Positions 1-10,210 of a stretch of DNA of 64,000 bases are shown here, in pieces. Location: contig JAQFVV010000027.1 of assembly GCA_028023455.1 (NCBI GenBank), positions 6,755,845 through 6,819,844 on the forward strand, read 5' to 3'. Origin of the DNA: Epiperipatus broadwayi (taxonomy: Eukaryota; Onychophora; Udeonychophora; Euonychophora; Peripatidae). A program made the position numbers and the translations under genes. The notes under the pieces were generated by a model, which saw only the letters and a program-made list of their open reading frames with translations, had not been told where the DNA came from and ran no database searches. Numbering within the stretch: position 1 is the stretch's first letter; each line of letters begins with the position of its first letter.

Positions 1-189
1 GGATCTTCCATCTTATTTTACACCTTGCTTTTTATAAAATATATATATGAAAAACCATTTGTCATTTCTAATTTTCGTTTTAATTTAAACAACTCGTTTA
101 CTTTCACATGTAATTATTTAACACTTTTAACTTCTGGAGTACACACAGTTTCAAACGTATTTTTTATTAATATTAATCGTACTACAACA
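1..189 (-). repeat. Partial LTR (3' LTR of the element)
   Basis: Bases 1-189 align without gaps to 4612-4800 and differ at two positions (C/T near 134 and A/C near 186). The missing ~490 bases lie left of the window. The inner edge is at 189/190, just before the polypurine tract. Confidence 0.95.
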
Positions 190-191
190 TA

Positions 192-209
192 ACAATTCCT
201 CCCCCACTC
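192..209 (-). other. Polypurine tract
   Basis: Read on the minus strand, this is a G-run followed by AGGAATTGT, a purine-rich tract directly against the inner edge of the LTR. This is where plus-strand DNA synthesis is primed in LTR retrotransposons. Confidence 0.85.
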
Positions 210-231
210 CAGAAGTTACGGTTTATCCATC

Positions 232-1707
232 TTATACATATTCTTTTAAGTACAAAGGTCTTCGTTTACATCGTATTGGTCTGGTGTGTATTTTATCCTC
301 TTCTACCACATCTTCTTGGATGTCGGTCAGTAACATCTGTTTATCTAAATTCTTTTCATTTGCATGTTGAAACTGCTGGAACATATCTAGTTGTATGTCA
401 TCTTCACTTTTACGAATATGATTTTTGTGACGCTTATATATAATTCCGTTTTTGTCTTTAATATCATAAATTTGCTTTGATCGCGCCCGTTCAATTTTTC
501 CATTAACCCATTCTTTACATAAGATATCTCTGAATATTACCGTGTCTCCAATGTTAAAGTATTTCACTGGGTCTTGATTATATTTATATACATGTGTATC
601 AGGTCGCAAAAAATCTAAATTAGTTCGTATTTTCCGACCGAATAACATTTCAGCTGGCGATTTTCCAGTCGTTGTTGATGGAGTTATATGTTGATACATC
701 ATGAATTCCTGTAAGGTGTTTTTCATATCCGTATTTTTGTTTTTTCGTAAACATTTCTTCACTTGCCCTACCGCATTTTCCGCCAAACCATTTGATTCAG
801 GGTGGTAAGGGGCTGTAAATACATGTTTGATGTCCCATTTCTCAAATTGTATTTTTAGTTCTTCACTCACAAATCCAGTTCCGTTGTCCAAGACGATTAC
901 TTGTGGAAATCCATGTATATAAAATATGTCTGTTAAACATTTTATTGTTTCGTTTGCACTCGTATTTTTAACCTCATGACATTCTATCCATTTAGAGAAA
1001 GCATCGATTAAAATTAAATAATTTCTTCCCTCTATTGGACCCGCATGGTCTATATGCAGTCTTTGCCATGGATATATTGGTTTAGGCCAAGAAGAATATT
1101 GTTTATTCGGCAGAGCTATTTCAGACTTACATTTAACACATTTCTTAATATACTTTTCAATATCATTAATTATCTGCGGCCACCAAACATAACTTCGAGC
1201 TAGAGCTTTAGCTCGCACAATGCCTGGGTGCCCCTGATGCAAAAGTTCTAGAACTTTCATTCTTCCTATAGGAGGTATAACTACTCTGTCTCCCATATTA
1301 ATACACCCTTTACAGACCGACAATTGGTCTCTATTGACCCAAAACCCCATTGCTAAATTTTCAGGTTTTTTATTAGGCCAACCTTTGCTTATCCATTTCT
1401 TAAGCAACGCATACCCGTAATTTTCATTTGTCCATGTCTGAACTACTTTACTATTTATGACTTGTGATTTCATATTGTCAATATGATTAACTTCCACATC
1501 AGTTTCATAGTTGTCATTATTTCTAGGCACTCTGGATAGAGCATCTGCATGAGAAATTATCCTTCCTTTTTGATATTTTAGATTGAAATCATAAGCAGTA
1601 AGTGTATTAGCCCATCTGAGCATGCGTGGACTTAAATACTCTGGCATCGGACGATCTTTTCCTATAATTCCTAGCAAAGGTTTGTGATCTGTTACTAATT
1701 CAAATTT
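232..1707 (-). CDS. pol: pol C-terminal part: end of RNase H plus integrase
   Basis: The continuous frame runs from just after a TGA (1708-1710) to the stop at 232. Numbered from codon TTG at 1677, DALSR near residue 45 closes RNase H. The integrase zinc-binding region has H147/H150 and C180/C183. The catalytic triad is D210, D264 and E300, giving the D,D-35-E spacing of retroviral-type integrases. A lysine- and arginine-rich tail follows. There is no natural ATG at the 5' end, so this segment can only be made by translation through the upstream TGA. Integrase inserts the cDNA copy into the host genome. All key residues are present; the lesion is the TGA. Confidence 0.93.
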   Translation of the reverse strand, partial: KFELVTDHKPLLGIIGKDRPMPEYLSPRMLRWANTLTAYDFNLKYQKGRIISHADALSRVPRNNDNYETDVEVNHIDNMKSQVINSKVVQTWTNENYGYALLKKWISKGWPNKKPENLAMGFWVNRDQLSVCKGCINMGDRVVIPPIGRMKVLELLHQGHPGIVRAKALARSYVWWPQIINDIEKYIKKCVKCKSEIALPNKQYSSWPKPIYPWQRLHIDHAGPIEGRNYLILIDAFSKWIECHEVKNTSANETIKCLTDIFYIHGFPQVIVLDNGTGFVSEELKIQFEKWDIKHVFTAPYHPESNGLAENAVGQVKKCLRKNKNTDMKNTLQEFMMYQHITPSTTTGKSPAEMLFGRKIRTNLDFLRPDTHVYKYNQDPVKYFNIGDTVIFRDILCKEWVNGKIERARSKQIYDIKDKNGIIYKRHKNHIRKSEDDIQLDMFQQFQHANEKNLDKQMLLTDIQEDVVEEDKIHTRPIRCKRRPLYLKEYV

Positions 1708-3207
1708 TCATCCATAAATAAACTGGTGAAATTTTTTCACAGCAAACATAATTGCCAAAGCTTCTTTGTCCAGCTGACTATAATTTTTTTCAGCTTTAGA
1801 CAAAGTCCGAGAAGCGTAAGCTACAGGACGTTCATGACCGTCTATTTGATGCGCTAAAACTGCTTCGATTCCATATTGTGATGCATCTGTAGTAATAGTG
1901 ATGTTTTTGTCGCTATCAAAATGTACTAATAAACTACTAGAGGTTAACAATTCCTTAACTGCTTTAAACGCTTTTTCATGTTTGGTATTCCAAATCCATT
2001 TCTGATCTTTGCGTAGCAGTTCATGAGTTGCGACCATCGCTTTGTTCTTTAGAAACGGTTCGAAAAAATTAATCAAACCTAGGAAAGCTTGAAGTTGTTT
2101 GATATTTATTGGGCTTGGAACATCTTTGACTGCCCTAATTTTATCAGTTAATGGACTTTTCCCTTTTTCCGAAATAAGATGGCCTAAAAACTCTAATTCT
2201 TCAGTTTCCCAAACGCATTTTTTAACATTTAATTTTACTCCTGCGTTATTTAGTTTCTCGCACACTCTTCGAATTTTACTTCTTAATTTCTCCGGTGATG
2301 TTGCAGTAATCAAAATGTCATCATAATATGGCGTCACTCCTTCCAAGCCTTGTAATATTGAATTTATTTTTGCTTGAAATATGTTTGGAGCTGATGTAAT
2401 TCCAAAAGGGAGACGATTACATTTGAATAATCCAAAAGGGGTCGTAATTGCCAATAACCGAGCTGTATCATCCGTAACTTTTAGTTGGTGATATGCCGAA
2501 TTTAAATCCAATTTCGCAAATTTTTTTGCTTTAGCTAGATTACTGAGAATCTCACGTACATTCGGCACCGGGTAAGCTCCTTTATTAAGATACTTATTTA
2601 CTGTTGTTCTATAATCTCCACACAGCCTAATTTTTCCGTCTGGTTTTGTTAACACAACAATTGGCGTGGCCCAATCTGCCTCCTCGATTGGGGATAACAC
2701 GTCTTTTTTAACTAACGCTTCTATTTTTTCCTCTACTATCTGCCTTTGGGCAAACGGTATTTTTCTCGGTTTACAAATAACCAGTTTAGCATTTTCATTT
2801 AAGTGCAAGTCAATAGGCTTTGATTTTATCAAACCTAAATCTTCGGTAAATAAATTCGGATATAACTCTATCATTTCTTTTTCAACCGAGACCTTTTTAA
2901 CTATATTAATTTTAATGCCTAAGTCTTTAAACCAGTTTCTTCCTATTAATGGATTAATATCTTTATCTACTATATATATAGGTAATTTGTAGTTTTTATT
3001 TTTAAAACCAACTATTACTTCAGATTTCCCAATTAACTTGATCGGGTTCCCGTTTACATCTCTAACGTTAATGTTAGCTTTCTGTATTTTAATCTGAGGG
3101 CTCTCTGTGGATATTTCCTTCCACTTTTTCATGGATATTAAAGAAATTCCAGAGCCACTATCTATTTCCATTTGTACTCTTTTGTTACTTAACTTAATCT
3201 CTAGCAT
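1708..3207 (-). CDS. pol: pol N-terminal part: protease, reverse transcriptase, RNase H
   Basis: The frame is open from the codon after the gag TGA (3288) to a TGA at 1708-1710; the first ATG is at 3207. The aspartic protease active site is D16-S17-G18. Reverse transcriptase shows LDLNSAYHQ (233-241), LPFGITSAP (266-274) and catalytic YYDD (294-297). RNase H starts with TTDAS (439-443) and has a glutamate in the LDKEALA segment (E483). The protein stops inside the RNase H fold, just after a Tyr-Gly where family members normally carry a basic residue. The codon there is TGA, one C-to-T change from the arginine codon CGA. It lies in the gag frame, so expression as gag-pol needs stop-codon readthrough or represents decay. 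Confidence 0.95.
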   Translation of the reverse strand: MLEIKLSNKRVQMEIDSGSGISLISMKKWKEISTESPQIKIQKANINVRDVNGNPIKLIGKSEVIVGFKNKNYKLPIYIVDKDINPLIGRNWFKDLGIKINIVKKVSVEKEMIELYPNLFTEDLGLIKSKPIDLHLNENAKLVICKPRKIPFAQRQIVEEKIEALVKKDVLSPIEEADWATPIVVLTKPDGKIRLCGDYRTTVNKYLNKGAYPVPNVREILSNLAKAKKFAKLDLNSAYHQLKVTDDTARLLAITTPFGLFKCNRLPFGITSAPNIFQAKINSILQGLEGVTPYYDDILITATSPEKLRSKIRRVCEKLNNAGVKLNVKKCVWETEELEFLGHLISEKGKSPLTDKIRAVKDVPSPINIKQLQAFLGLINFFEPFLKNKAMVATHELLRKDQKWIWNTKHEKAFKAVKELLTSSSLLVHFDSDKNITITTDASQYGIEAVLAHQIDGHERPVAYASRTLSKAEKNYSQLDKEALAIMFAVKKFHQFIYG

Positions 3208-3288
3208 TAATTGATCCTGCTCATTTTTTAAGATATTTCTTTTAATTACTGTTTTCCACTGTTTCTGATCTTTACCATAATCAGGTTT

Positions 3289-4026
3289 TCATTTAGGTTT
3301 TTTGCACACTGCTGCTAAATGACCTTTGCCCCCACAGTTATAACATTTTTCGTTCCTCCATTTGCAGCTTTTAGACAAATGACCTACTTTTCCACAACAA
3401 AAACATTTTATTTCGAAACTTTTCCCTTCTTTAGTACAATCCTTATACTTTCTCTCTATTTTAAAAATATTATTCCTAGAGTTTTCCTCCATTCTATTTG
3501 AAAAAGCTAAAGCTTGTTCTACCATGGATTCGTATACTATTCCCTTTTGAATAGCACTTTCATATGTTATCTGAGTTTCAATTAATAATGATTGACGCAA
3601 TTTATCGTCCTTCATTCCCCATAATAACTGATCAATAAGAATTTGTTCCACAAAGTCGCCATATTCGCAATTCTTTGCTAATTGGCGTAGAACAATATCA
3701 TATTCTTTAATCGATTCCAGTTTATCTTGTTTGCGGTTCCTCAATTTTAACCTAGCTAAATACTTCGATGGTCTTGGGCTAAAATAATCTGTTAGTCTTT
3801 GAACCAGCTCATCGTAGTTACTACTATCTGTAACTTGACCATTATACAATTTGCTTACTATTTTAATAGCCTTTCTACCTGACAAACATAATAATGCTGC
3901 TACTTTCCTGTCATTTTCAATAATATTATTTAACTTAAAATAATTTTGTAATTGAAGCACATAAAAGGGCCATTCATGCGGATTATCTATCCCAAATTCC
4001 GATATATTAGCTTGTCCTATCGACAT
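3289..4026 (-). CDS. gag: Gag polyprotein with two CCHC zinc knuckles
   Basis: The ORF encodes 245 residues from the ATG at 4026, which follows the primer-binding site by about 80 bases. The N-terminal part is a helical capsid-type domain without a diagnostic short motif. Two zinc knuckles of form C-x2-C-x4-H-x4-C sit at residues 208-221 and 228-241, which is the nucleocapsid signature. It ends in a TGA four residues after the second knuckle. The same frame continues open for 27 codons to the first ATG of the protease ORF. A stop at the gag/pol junction in the same frame is the arrangement used by readthrough retroviruses, but simple CpG decay is equally possible. Confidence 0.93.
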   Translation of the reverse strand: MSIGQANISEFGIDNPHEWPFYVLQLQNYFKLNNIIENDRKVAALLCLSGRKAIKIVSKLYNGQVTDSSNYDELVQRLTDYFSPRPSKYLARLKLRNRKQDKLESIKEYDIVLRQLAKNCEYGDFVEQILIDQLLWGMKDDKLRQSLLIETQITYESAIQKGIVYESMVEQALAFSNRMEENSRNNIFKIERKYKDCTKEGKSFEIKCFCCGKVGHLSKSCKWRNEKCYNCGGKGHLAAVCKKPK

Positions 4027-4106
4027 TTTAATTCTTTAATAACTCACCGACTTCTAAATTACGTTCGGTGTACTTCTTTCATAAGCTTGAAAACAGGTTT
4101 TCTCTT

Positions 4107-4116
4107 GACTGCGCCA
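4107..4116 (-). other. Primer-binding site, serine tRNA type
   Basis: The minus strand reads TGGCGCAGTC four bases inside the LTR edge. It is complementary to the 3' end GACTGCGCCA of metazoan tRNA-Ser as I know it. The next bases diverge, so the match is 10 nt. Confidence 0.8.
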
Positions 4117-4120
4117 AAAT

Positions 4121-4800
4121 TGTGATGTACTTGATTTAATGTGACTTACGAGAAATAATCAAACAGATCCAATTCAAGTAACTATTACTCTCTTGCATGA
4201 AATTAAGATATCTCACTTAACAGATACAAGATTTTATTAGTATAAAAATTAACAAGCATTTATAAACAGGATTATAAGTAGTTTACTAGCGCCTGTAAGG
4301 CTTACAAAAATAATAATAAGACAGGTATAGTCTGTATAATTACTCTAGGTTGGTCTTTATTACCTTCAGACTCGAATATCTGGTTCTCCTCCCATCGTTG
4401 GTCCTGTTCCGAAATTCACGCTACACATAAGTCTCTCAAAAAAATAGGACTGACACTAACTCGCTTTTTTCCCGCTAGATTGTATCTCTTTTTGTTCTAT
4501 TGTTTATTCCTTAACAATTTTAATTGCAAAAGTATTCTGGGATTATTTCTGAACTAATTAATTAAATTGTTCTTTACATTTTTAATCCTTCATTTAATTA
4601 ATTATTTATTCGGATCTTCCATCTTATTTTACACCTTGCTTTTTATAAAATATATATATGAAAAACCATTTGTCATTTCTAATTTTCGTTTTAATTTAAA
4701 CAACTCGTTTACTTTCACATGTAATTATTTAACATTTTTAACTTCTGGAGTACACACAGTTTCAAACGTATTTTTTATTAATATTAATCGTACTACCACA
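4121..4800 (-). repeat. Complete LTR (5' LTR of the element), 680 bp
   Basis: It begins TGTG at 4121 and ends CACA at 4800, and its last 189 bases recur at 1-189. In element orientation it should carry the promoter and the RNA start and end sites. I could not place a TATA box or poly(A) signal with confidence. Confidence 0.92.
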
Positions 4801-6246
4801 TAATAAGTGTTTTATCTGATTGCTAAAGATAGATTAAAAGTAGGGTAAACACAAGTGTTTTTGATAAGCAGGCAAATATTAAAAACAGTTCAGTAAGTCA
4901 CAGTAATATTAAGATTCAGGTTATCTTATCACAGTAAAAATGAAAGTTGTTTTTCTGATAACAATATGTAAAATCGTATTGTCAAAAAATAATATTTTAA
5001 CATAATATTATATGCCTTATTAGCTAATAAAATATCTCTAAAGCTAAACCATTTAAAAAAAATTTGTTATATGCATAACAGTGATATTGACAATTATATA
5101 CTTTGAATTCCATGATCATAATATGAAGTTGAAGCCCAGAACAAAATTTGAAACATTTAGAATTAACTAAAGAATTTCCAAGTATAATTCAAAAAATGAT
5201 ACATTATTGCTTAATTTGCATAAATACCCCTGGGCCGTTGTGTTATTTTTTAGGCGAGCAAATTACAGGAACGAGACTTTATAAGAGGGCTGGTCTCTTA
5301 TTTTATGTTGTAGTGCACTTAATAATTTTAGGATTTATATATCTAATAGAATGTAGTAAAGTAGCCTATTATTTATTTACATATAATCTTGTTGCATTTA
5401 CTGTTTATTATAAACAGACATGCACCCACACACACCAAACTATTATGATTTTTTTTTTTAAAAAAAAAAAGAATTTGTTTTCAAAACAATATAATAGATT
5501 GCTGATGAAATAAATTACATTAAATTCAAGTTTACAAAGTACTTCTGTGGATGGAACCAGCGATGGGATTCAAATAACATAACCGATTTGCTGCTCTAAT
5601 GACCGTATTAAGTATTAAAAAAGATATACCGAAAGATAGTTTATTATATCATGCGGTTAGATCCTCAAAACTAGATTATCATAAGAAAGATTTTTAAAAT
5701 ATTAATTAAAAAGTATTAAATAATATCTGATAAAAAATAATAAAACTGTTATTTAAGATATTTCCATATTACTTCTTGATTGGCATTTTACTTCCAGTTT
5801 TTCACTTTTTTCCGAGCTCATTGGTTGAGTGATTTATCCGTAACCATCTTTTCACTTTTGGAATAGATTATGATTTATTTGGAGGTATACCGATTAGACT
5901 AATAGTACTTGTATCTAACAACCGTTTTGTTGATCAACAAAAAATTAGATATCGTTTCTGCCGATCTGGTGCAAACCGGCTGAATCCGACCACTGGATGG
6001 GACTCCACTATTCACTGAAATATTACTTTGATTATCTTTTTTATTTTTAAATGTAGAGTAGCCCAGAATTATTGTTATAAAACATTAATTAAATATGAAA
6101 ATAGCATAACTTAATGCATATCTAACTAAAAAGATTAAATCATTCTTCTTCAAGCTATGAAAAAATAACCTTCTTGTGTTACCAAAGAGAATACTTGTGC
6201 ATTATTCTGTCTACCAAGCTTGGCAGACATTTTTTAAAAAAATATA
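4801..6246. other. AT-rich stretch, no gene recognised
   Basis: Open frames here, including a 121-codon one at 5148-5513, contain homopolymer runs and match nothing I know. The left flank of the retrotransposon (TAATA at 4801) would be one copy of its target duplication. Confidence 0.4.
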
Positions 6247-6696
6247 CAGATTCAGGGCTACACAAGTAGTAGTCGTATTTAATATTTACATTTTTTTTTT
6301 ATTATAATGTTAATTTCTATTTTTTTAATATTAATACAAAAATAAATAAAATGGAAATATTATAATAAATAAAAAGTAAATATTATAATGTCTGTATATA
6401 TTAAAACAGTAATCAGATATCTTCATTCTTCTTTATAAAAAAAAATGCATATAAAAATATTCATTATTTATAAGGAAGGGTGAGGATATTTGATTACTGT
6501 TTTAATATATACAGATATTGAGCATTTACATATTATAATATTTACCTTTTATTTATTGTTGTTAATTATAATATTTCCACTTTATTTATGTTTTTGTATT
6601 AATATTAAAAAAAATAGGAACGTAACTTTATAATAATAATAAAAAAATTAAATACAACCACTAGTTGTCAGATTTTGCTGCCCTGAAACTGAATAT
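6247..6696. mobile_element. Foldback/MITE-like element with ~160-bp inverted arms
   Basis: The left arm (from TTCAGGGC near 6251) is the reverse complement of the right arm (ending GCCCTGAAA near 6688), with small gaps. The arms meet around 6430-6470. It has no coding capacity. Confidence 0.75.
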
Positions 6697-6830
6697 TAAA
6701 AAAAGCATCTACCTCAAAGAGCCAAAGTTGGAAAGTTATCACCTACTAAGCTTTTCGTATTTATAAGCTTACCTTTCTCAATATTGATTTAAATGTGGAG
6801 TGAACTTAATATACCAGTTAGATGAAAATA

Positions 6831-7046
6831 TCACATGACCACCATCCCTTATACTAGCACATAACTGTTATTAAACAGGCAAAACTCTCCATACAGTAGT
6901 GCCACCCTGTGCCAACCAGAGTAATCAATGGATGCCAAAAGGCTTATGCATAAACTAGATGGAGATTTTATGCATAAGCCTTCTGGCATCCATTGACTAC
7001 TCTGGTTGGCACAGGGTGGCACTAATGTATGAAGAGTTTTGCCTGT
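6831..7046. mobile_element. Family A foldback retroposon, short form
   Basis: It is flanked by a perfect 13-bp target duplication, TTAGATGAAAATA (6818-6830 and 7047-7059). It starts with the family head TCACATGACCACC. It then folds back on itself: from GGCAAAACTC near 6880 to GAGTTTTGCC near 7042 the arms are nearly perfect reverse complements. The hammerhead region seen in longer copies is deleted. Confidence 0.85.
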
Positions 7047-7142
7047 TTAGATGAAAATAATTATTAAATTAATAATAGTTATAAAAGGATAGAAGCAAAA
7101 TCTCACTTTTAATAATCTTGTTTGAATGATCAATTAGAAATT

Positions 7143-7380
7143 AATAGATGTAAATATGAAATTAAAATTCTCTGTGTTAAACAATGGATTAAAAATAAAT
7201 TGGACTCAACTATTCTTTAAGTGTTTAATGTTTATAATCTTACTCTTGCCAATCCTGATGAAAAATCAAAGTGAACTCAATATATCGGCCAGTTGAAAAA
7301 CTTAACACCAATAAACTAATAATCAAATTATCTAAGAATGGAGATAGAATCTCACTTGAATACCTTGTTTTAAGGAATAA
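7143..7380. repeat. Family D repeat fragment
   Basis: It shares sequence with 21731-22128 and 35440-35660: a TTTATAATCTTAC-like block, then a block ending near AATGGAGATAGAATCTCAC. A second partial copy lies at 6745-6830. Confidence 0.5.
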
Positions 7381-7607
7381 GTAGTTTCATTCTATTCTTG
7401 ACTTTTTGTTATCATAAAAGTGTTATTTATTTGTAGTCTGAAAGAAACTGGCTTACTCCTATTAAAAATTTAATTAATCATCATCATTTTTGACCATTAA
7501 CGATCCACTGAAGGATGAAGATCTTTCCAAGTTTAATCCATCATCTCTAATTTCTAGTCTCTCTTCTCCATATCACTCCAGTACATTTCATTATTTCATC
7601 TATTTAT

Positions 7608-7868
7608 AAACATCACATGACCACCTCCTCTTATGCTTGTGTATAACTGTTGTTAAAACAGGCAAAACTCACTATATATATTGCCACACACAACAAGCTA
7701 GAGATGCCAGATCCAAGGCTCCTCACTGACGAAGGCCATAAGCCAAAAACTAGTCTGGGGATATTGGATGAGTAGGCACTAGATGGGGATTTTATGCACA
7801 AGCCTTGTGGCATCCATTGATTACTCTAGCTTGCTGTGTGTGGCAATTTATGTAGTGAGTTTTGCCTG
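7608..7868 (+). mobile_element. Family A foldback retroposon with ribozyme relic
   Basis: It is flanked by a 14-bp target duplication TTTCATCTATTTAT (7594-7607 and 7869-7882) inside a LINE tail. The right part carries the hammerhead and the conserved ATATTGGATGAGTAGGCAC block. The left part is an inverted copy of its own 3' end. Confidence 0.9.
7720..7764 (+). ncRNA. Hammerhead ribozyme motif, family A, mutated
   Basis: Stem I TCCTCA pairs with TGGGGA. The core CTGACGA and stem II GGC/GCC are kept. The GAAA of the core has become AAAA, so cleavage should be lost. Confidence 0.6.
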
Positions 7869-8419
7869 TTTCATCTATTTATCTCAATGTGGTTTTTGTC
7901 TAGGTCTTCCTACAATCTCTTAGAATCCAGTTTAAGATATAAACTGTCCATTTATTATCATCTCTTCTTGTAATATGATCAGTCTAACTACACTTTAATC
8001 TCTTAATTCTTTCAATGATGTCAGTAACACCTTAGTTAGTGTCTGGTTAATAGGATAATATTGAGATGTTAAGAGAAGAAGCCATAATAGTTATTAGAGA
8101 TTGCTATATGTAGTGGAAATATTGCTATATTGAAATTCAAAATATATCCATTCTAAAGTATGTCTCCAATAAATACTTTCTTGGTTACATTATTTTGAGT
8201 ATTCTAAACTTTTAGGTGGAGTAACAATTATGATCATAGTAAAATATTTAGTGAAGAGTGTCACTTTACTAAAAAAAATCATGTAATTCTCCAGTTCACA
8301 CAATGTGATAAAACAAAGGTAGCTCCCCACTAGAGTGCCAGCTACTGGAAGCTTGAATTATCAATGATTACCAGACATTCTATTACACTTTTGAATCCCA
8401 AAGTTTCATTGATAAAAAT

Positions 8420-8640
8420 AGAAGCCCAAAGTAGTCTGAGAATGAAAATCTAAAGGCAATAAAGTTTCTGCAAATTAAAGAATATATTAATTGGGGTTAT
8501 GATCTTGCCATTGTATTTTCAAAAATTTATAAAACATTCATAAATGAAATTTCTCTAATACTTTATATTGGATCAATTAAGTGCCCAAGTTCCACATCCA
8601 TACAATATATTAGATAAAATAACAGATACATGCACAACTA
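8420..8640 (-). pseudogene. LINE RT fragment (thumb region), dead
   Basis: Minus-strand frames give 'LYGCGTWAL', then 'KVLEKFHL', 'LKIQWQDH' and 'AETLLPL'. This is the conserved sequence after the RT palm in these LINEs. A parallel fragment lies at 30890-31080. Confidence 0.6.
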
Positions 8641-8699
8641 ATTCAGTTGCAACAGTTGTTTCCCTGTGATGAAGAATACACTTTAATCATACAAATAAA

Positions 8700-8815
8700 G
8701 ACATCTGAAAAAGATAAATGCATTTTATGATGAACCAGCACTCATCAGTAGGTCCATGTCACAACATCTGATCTATCTTTATTATATTTGTTCAGTATTT
8801 ATCAATATCATATTA
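8700..8815 (-). repeat. Family B copy, reverse orientation, degraded hammerhead
   Basis: CTGATGA is at 8752-8758 on the minus strand, followed by GTGCTGGTTCATCAT and AAATGCAT. Stem II and GAAA are damaged. Confidence 0.6.
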
Positions 8816-9384
8816 TTACAGTTTCATCTCTTACTATCTTAACAAACAGCATTGAGAAAAAACTTTTTCCCTAGCATCAGAATAATTATTTCCCTAGTCT
8901 TCACTCATTAAGATACCATTTCCATCTTAATCCTGCCTCTAGTACTTTACAATCTCTTCTCTCCCAATAAAATCAAAATAAGAGACAAAACCTTAGTCCC
9001 TGATATCTTTATTTGTTGTTTGTGCACCTTCATAGGTGCAAATTTAAAATTTAAGATTCCTTAAATTCAGAAATGTTCTATAATTGTAGAATAGATCAAA
9101 AACAAAATACATGGGTACAGGGGCTTGTCGTTAGTGTCTGGCACTTGTGTGCAATACACTTGGAACTTTTATACTCCTCCCCTCCCCATCCCAATAAAGA
9201 ATCACTTATAAAATATATCAATGAGTAAACACGAAATACAAAACACATTAATTATAAGTTTATTAAATGAAATGCAGAGATTACAAAAACATGTATAAAA
9301 AACAATAAACTTACAAGAAGGAAACAAAAGCAATAAAAATAATTTGATAAAAAGTAAATAGAAATTTATTTAATGCACATTGAT

Positions 9385-9610
9385 TACATAAGTAATATTT
9401 ACTAAGGCAATAAACCTCAAGAGTGTGTGCTTGAAAATGTGAAGGTAGGGACCTCTACAGGTCTTAACCACAAGCTTAAACTTTGGAAGAGGGGAACTTT
9501 CTTTACTTCAACCTACTTTCTATATAAATAGGTGAAGCTGAAGATTCCTACCTTCACATTTTCAAGTGCACACTCTTGAGGTTTATTGTCTTAGTAAATA
9601 TTACTTACAT
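9385..9610. mobile_element. MITE with ~65-bp terminal inverted repeats
   Basis: Left arm 9387-9452 and right arm 9545-9608 are near-perfect reverse complements (for example AATAAACCTCAAGAGTGTG). They flank ~90 bp of unrelated sequence. No family was recognised. Confidence 0.8.
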
Positions 9611-9814
9611 AAAAAGTAAATTTATGCTATTTGGCAACAAAATCATTTGTGACATGCATCTTATATAGTTTCCATAAATTAACAGATAAACAAATATATA
9701 TATATATTGGCATAAAATTACACAAACTATATTTTATTTAGAAAGGAAGAGAATAATCTTCTTATTTGGCCTTTGACACTTAGAACCTAAAGATTAACCT
9801 AAACTCCATCAGTA

Positions 9815-10210
9815 CAAATTGGTTCCTTGCCTATAAAAGAGGCATTAGCATGATTGATCTCATCTGTCCGCTCTGCCAAAGGCAAAAAGAAACGTTTGAC
9901 CATCTGATTCCACTCATGCCCAGACCTCTTTATTTCTAGAAGGAATAGCATCCAGAATCTCAATGTAGATTACTACCTGGTCATCTCCTTCAACAATAGC
10001 ATCATGTTAAGGTCAATTCCCACTATAAGACTCTCATTCTTTATCAACTATGCTACTTGGACCATCAGATGCAAAAAAATCTTTAAAAGAAGTAGCTTTC
10101 ATGAGGATGGCTACATCTTGAAAAAGTTACCCAAAATTAGGAATTATGACAAACTGATAACTCCCAACTTGAAAGACATAGAAACATGGAAGCTGATTAC
10201 TATTTCTTAG
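9815..10210 (+). pseudogene. LINE ORF2 C-terminal fragment, dead
   Basis: One frame reads 'LICPLCQRQKETFDHLI', the C-x2-C...H zinc-knuckle pattern found after RNase/RT domains of LINEs, with the last cysteine missing. After a frameshift near 9930 a second frame continues to 10210 with 'FFINYATWTIRCKKIFKR', matching the usual '..W.IWK.R' end of such proteins. It is different from the LINE tail type at 13730. Confidence 0.55.

Larger units (their letters stand above)
1..4800 (-). mobile_element. Ty3/gypsy LTR retrotransposon, nearly full length
   Basis: Order on the minus strand: LTR, primer-binding site, gag, protease, RT, RNase H, integrase, polypurine tract, LTR. This domain order (integrase last) defines Ty3/gypsy. 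The frame is open from the gag ATG at 4026 to the stop at 232 except for two TGA codons (3289-3291 and 1708-1710); I saw no frameshift. The LTR ends are TGTG...CACA. The left LTR is cut by the window start, so the target duplication cannot be checked. The 189 comparable LTR bases differ at two positions, so insertion was recent. The serine-tRNA type primer site and the YYDD reverse transcriptase motif would fit a Mag-like lineage, but that placement is inference. Confidence 0.95.
7490..8060 (-). pseudogene. LINE reverse-transcriptase C-terminus, dead, split by an insertion
   Basis: Minus-strand translation (several frames and stops) gives the LINE tail pattern: a 'DxIERIKRL' start, 'HITRRDDNKWT', 'LNWIPRDCRK', then 'IDEIMKCTGVIWRR'. 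The same tail occurs at 13730, 24350, 25480, 50440 and 53380. A family A element (7608-7868) has inserted into the middle. Confidence 0.7.

Noticed and set aside
2099-2992. Plus-strand frames inside the retrotransposon
   Set aside because: They are shadows of the minus-strand pol gene.
5148-5513. 121-codon frame with hydrophobic stretches
   Set aside because: It has no motif, ends in poly-A/T-encoded residues, and sits in AT-rich noise without splice context.
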